Made by a program: the position numbers and the translations under genes. This document shows positions 45,045 to 46,953 of a DNA stretch of 46,953 nucleotides, in pieces. Source of the stretch: an uncultured bacterium. Lineage in GTDB: Bacteria; Dictyoglomota; Dictyoglomia; Dictyoglomales; Dictyoglomaceae. The DNA lies in the NCBI GenBank assembly GCA_938034905.1, contig CALHLF010000005.1, forward strand, positions 1-46,953, read 5' to 3'. Position 1 is the first letter of the stretch. Every line of letters begins with the position of its first letter. The notes beneath the pieces were generated by a model that was not told where the DNA came from, searched no databases, and saw nothing but the letters and a program-made list of their open reading frames with translations.

Positions 45045-45550
45045 TTAAAGTATTTTTCTTGATAGGTCTCTTAGGATTTGGTGGTGGTTATGCCATTATA
45101 GCCCTTATAAGACATTTTGTTGTAATAGAGGAGAAATGGCTTACTAATATTCAATTTATAGATGTTCTTGCAATTTCTCAAATTACTCCCGGTCCTATAG
45201 CTATAAATTCTGCTACATTTATAGGATATAAGATAGGGGGAATCTTAGGTTCAATATTGGCTACTATTTCCTCAATTCTTGCTCCTTTTATTTTAGTCTA
45301 TTACTCTTCTTATTTTTTCCATAAAATTAATAGTGGAAATTTTTCAAAAATATTATCCTATTTAAGACCTATGACCTTTGCCCTTGTAATTTCAGCTACC
45401 TATAATATTCTTCTAGATTCAATAATTGATTGGAAAGGAGTAATTTTATTTTTATTATCCTTATTTCTTTGCTGTAAGACTAACTGGAACTTTCTTCTTC
45501 GAATTTTCATAGTGGCATTATTGGGGGAAATTATTTACTTTTTAACCTGA
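45023..45550 (+). CDS. Chromate transporter family, second short subunit
   Basis: Second CHR-domain protein, 175 residues: FFLIGLLGFGGGYAIIALIRHFVV, then ISQITPGPIAINSATFIGYKIGG. The two subunits share the domain but differ in sequence, as expected for an antiparallel heteromeric pair. Its ATG is 22 bases inside the first gene, so translation is probably coupled. Convergent with the liaF-like gene. Confidence 0.88.
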   Translation: MGILGTLIKVFFLIGLLGFGGGYAIIALIRHFVVIEEKWLTNIQFIDVLAISQITPGPIAINSATFIGYKIGGILGSILATISSILAPFILVYYSSYFFHKINSGNFSKILSYLRPMTFALVISATYNILLDSIIDWKGVILFLLSLFLCCKTNWNFLLRIFIVALLGEIIYFLT

Positions 45551-45551
45551 A

Positions 45552-45579
45552 GGGGTGGCAAAAAGATCTTTACCACTCC
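45552..45579. terminator. Weak hairpin between convergent genes
   Basis: Stem GGGGTGG / CCACTCC (one G-U) extended by three A-T pairs after a mismatch. No T run follows on the plus strand. Confidence 0.4.
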
Positions 45580-45591
45580 AACTTAATATAT

Positions 45592-46452
45592 TTATATTAT
45601 CTCTTTACTTTGTTTTATATGTATATTTCCAATTCCTGTTTTTGCTTTAATATATAATATCACTCCTTCTGGTTTTCCCTCCTTAAACCTTATGATTTCT
45701 GAATCTACAGAGACTTTACCTATTCCAGTTTCTGTTTCTAAGTCGAGAATTACTCCTTCGGGAATATATAAAGTTATGTTCCCAACACCACTGTTAACCT
45801 CTACCTTTGATTTTAATTTAGGAAGCCATGCAGAAATATTTCCTACTCCACCTTTTATACTTAAATAATTTAATTTTAATCCTCTAAAATCTAATTCAGA
45901 ATTACCCAGTCCTGTTTCTAAACTGAAATTTATCTCCACATTAGAAGATAAATATATATTTATTATGCCTCTAGCTTCTCCTCCCCAAAGAGAAGGAAAA
46001 TTATCTTCGATCTCTAAATCTAATATTGGATTTTCTCCTAATTTCTTTTTTCTCTCATTCACATTAAATTCTCGTGAAGATGAAATAGAGATGAGATTTT
46101 TTTGGTCGGAAGATGGCCCTACATATAATTTACTCAGACCTACCTTTAGATTTACTTCTATACTTTTTATATTGGGGTCATAAGGAAGAGACCAATCTCT
46201 GTAGATACCTTTATACATTCTAAAGGGTATAAAAAAGAAAATAATGCTTAAGAAAAAAATTAAGAAGAGAAGAAAAACCCATATAAACCATCTTTTCTCT
46301 CCCATTAAAATATCTATGCCCCAAAATATAAATATGATCGGCCAGAATCTTAAAAGATCATACCATTTAATATTCAAATATCCCAATTCTGAGGCCAATA
46401 ATATTGCCCCTAAAATTATAAGAAAAATTCCAAGTAATGATATTTTTTTCAT
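45592..46452 (-). CDS. LiaF-like envelope-stress membrane protein
   Basis: Membrane protein of 286 residues. Three or four helices fill the first 90 residues (LLGIFLIILGAILLASELGYL, then FWPIIFIFWGIDIL, then VFLLFLIFFLSIIFFF). This is the pattern of the LiaF N terminus/DUF5668 region. The rest is a repetitive beta-rich domain with alternating Gly-rich strands (ETGLGNSELDF, KGGVGNISAWLPKL, NSGVGNITLYIP, ETGIGKVSVDS), as in LiaF C-terminal or DUF4097 domains. LiaF proteins restrain LiaRS cell-envelope sensing. It is 16 bases after pspC, so the pair may act in envelope monitoring, although no two-component genes are in view. Confidence 0.75.
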   Translation of the reverse strand: MKKISLLGIFLIILGAILLASELGYLNIKWYDLLRFWPIIFIFWGIDILMGEKRWFIWVFLLFLIFFLSIIFFFIPFRMYKGIYRDWSLPYDPNIKSIEVNLKVGLSKLYVGPSSDQKNLISISSSREFNVNERKKKLGENPILDLEIEDNFPSLWGGEARGIINIYLSSNVEINFSLETGLGNSELDFRGLKLNYLSIKGGVGNISAWLPKLKSKVEVNSGVGNITLYIPEGVILDLETETGIGKVSVDSEIIRFKEGKPEGVILYIKAKTGIGNIHIKQSKEII

Positions 46453-46468
46453 TATTCTTCACCTCTTT

Positions 46469-46885
46469 TTAAGTTTTTATTAAAAGAATTATTCCGAGAA
46501 TTAATATAAACAATGGTAATAAGATTCTAAAAGGGATAAAGGACCATTCCAAATTTGAACTTAAGAGAAGCACTCCTAATCCTAAAAGAAACCAACCCCA
46601 AATCTCCTTTGATGAGCTTTTATATTGTGTTTTTATCTCATCCTTAATTTTTTCTATGGAACTCTCTTCACCTTTTTCTTCAGGTTCTTTTTTTCCCTCG
46701 GGGGCTTCTGGAATAATTAAGGCAGATATAAAATAAAGTATTGGTAAAAGAGGGCCCGAGACAAATATTAAAAAAACAAAGATAAGACGAATAATAGTAG
46801 GATCCACTAAAAAATATTCAGAGATTCCCCCACATACTCCTAAAAGAACTCTTTCTTTTTTACTTCTATAAAGCCTTTTCTCCAT
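46469..46885 (-). CDS. PspC-domain protein
   Basis: Membrane protein of 138 residues. The N-terminal PspC domain is KRLYRSKKERVLLGVCGGISEYFLVDPTIIRLIFVFLIF, followed by a second hydrophobic stretch. A charged linker (PEGKKEPEEKGEESSIEKIKDE) precedes two short helices like those at the start of the LiaF-like neighbour (WGWFLLGLGVLLLSSNLEW). PspC domains sense envelope stress and bind PspA/PspB in other bacteria. A TATTAT box on the minus strand (46918-46923) may be its -10. The 68 bases to the window end hold no gene. Confidence 0.85.
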   Translation of the reverse strand: MEKRLYRSKKERVLLGVCGGISEYFLVDPTIIRLIFVFLIFVSGPLLPILYFISALIIPEAPEGKKEPEEKGEESSIEKIKDEIKTQYKSSSKEIWGWFLLGLGVLLLSSNLEWSFIPFRILLPLFILILGIILLIKT

Positions 46886-46953
46886 TTAAATTCCTTCTTA
46901 ATAAAATTTTCTACTAAATAATACGAAAAATATCTTTAAAGGGTTGCAAAGGA

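Overview
The window looks like chromosome from a thermophilic, AT-rich bacterium, most probably Dictyoglomus. That assignment is inference from memory: low GC, heavy AGA/AGG and ATA codon use, strong GGAGG ribosome binding sites, dense operons, several sugar or peptide ABC importers, and a Thermotoga-like multidomain xylanase. About 42 protein genes can be supported. I saw no rRNA, tRNA, CRISPR array, insertion sequence or phage gene. Promoters are easy to read: many are TTGACA, TTTACA or TTGCAA hexamers exactly 17 bp from a TATAAT-like box.

Region 1 (1-9871) is a xylan or xylo-oligosaccharide locus. A LacI-family regulator runs off the left edge. Divergent from it is a five-gene Dpp/Opp-type ABC importer (two permeases, two ATPases, a large binding protein), then a terminator and a secreted GH10 xylanase with CBM22-CBM22-GH10-CBM9-CBM9 architecture. 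A TTGCGYAA-centred palindrome lies at the regulator promoter, the transporter promoter and the xylanase promoter, so the three units look like one regulon.

Region 2 (9880-15900) has a heterodimeric ABC exporter pair with one degenerate ATP site, a DinB-fold protein, a GAF/HD-GYP protein, and a decayed LacI-like gene ending at a strong terminator.

Region 3 (15894-24481) is mostly metabolic. On the minus strand are a MocA/IolG-type dehydrogenase and FabI. On the plus strand an operon holds a gamma carbonic anhydrase (apparent CTG start), a class V aminotransferase, SerA and a corrinoid adenosyltransferase. They are followed by a PorV-like outer-membrane protein, a TIM-barrel sugar isomerase-like protein and class II aldolase. 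The divergent promoters at 22567-22639 carry two CRP-like dyads.

Region 4 (24581-32325) has a phosphohexomutase, an MFS transporter and larE-larB-larC for the nickel-pincer nucleotide cofactor (no larA in view), then a flavodiiron protein and an apparently leaderless radical SAM gene of unknown role.

Region 5 (32326-44480) is a second glycan locus: a GH13 relic, a BadF/NagK-type sugar kinase with a GH4 6-phospho-glycosidase, a DUF4038/GH140-like hydrolase with a nucleoside hydrolase, a ROK repressor, and a second ABC importer. Between the last ATPase and the binding protein of that importer lies an unannotated 59-residue membrane protein.

Region 6 (44498-46953) holds a split chromate transporter pair and a pspC/liaF-like envelope-stress pair.
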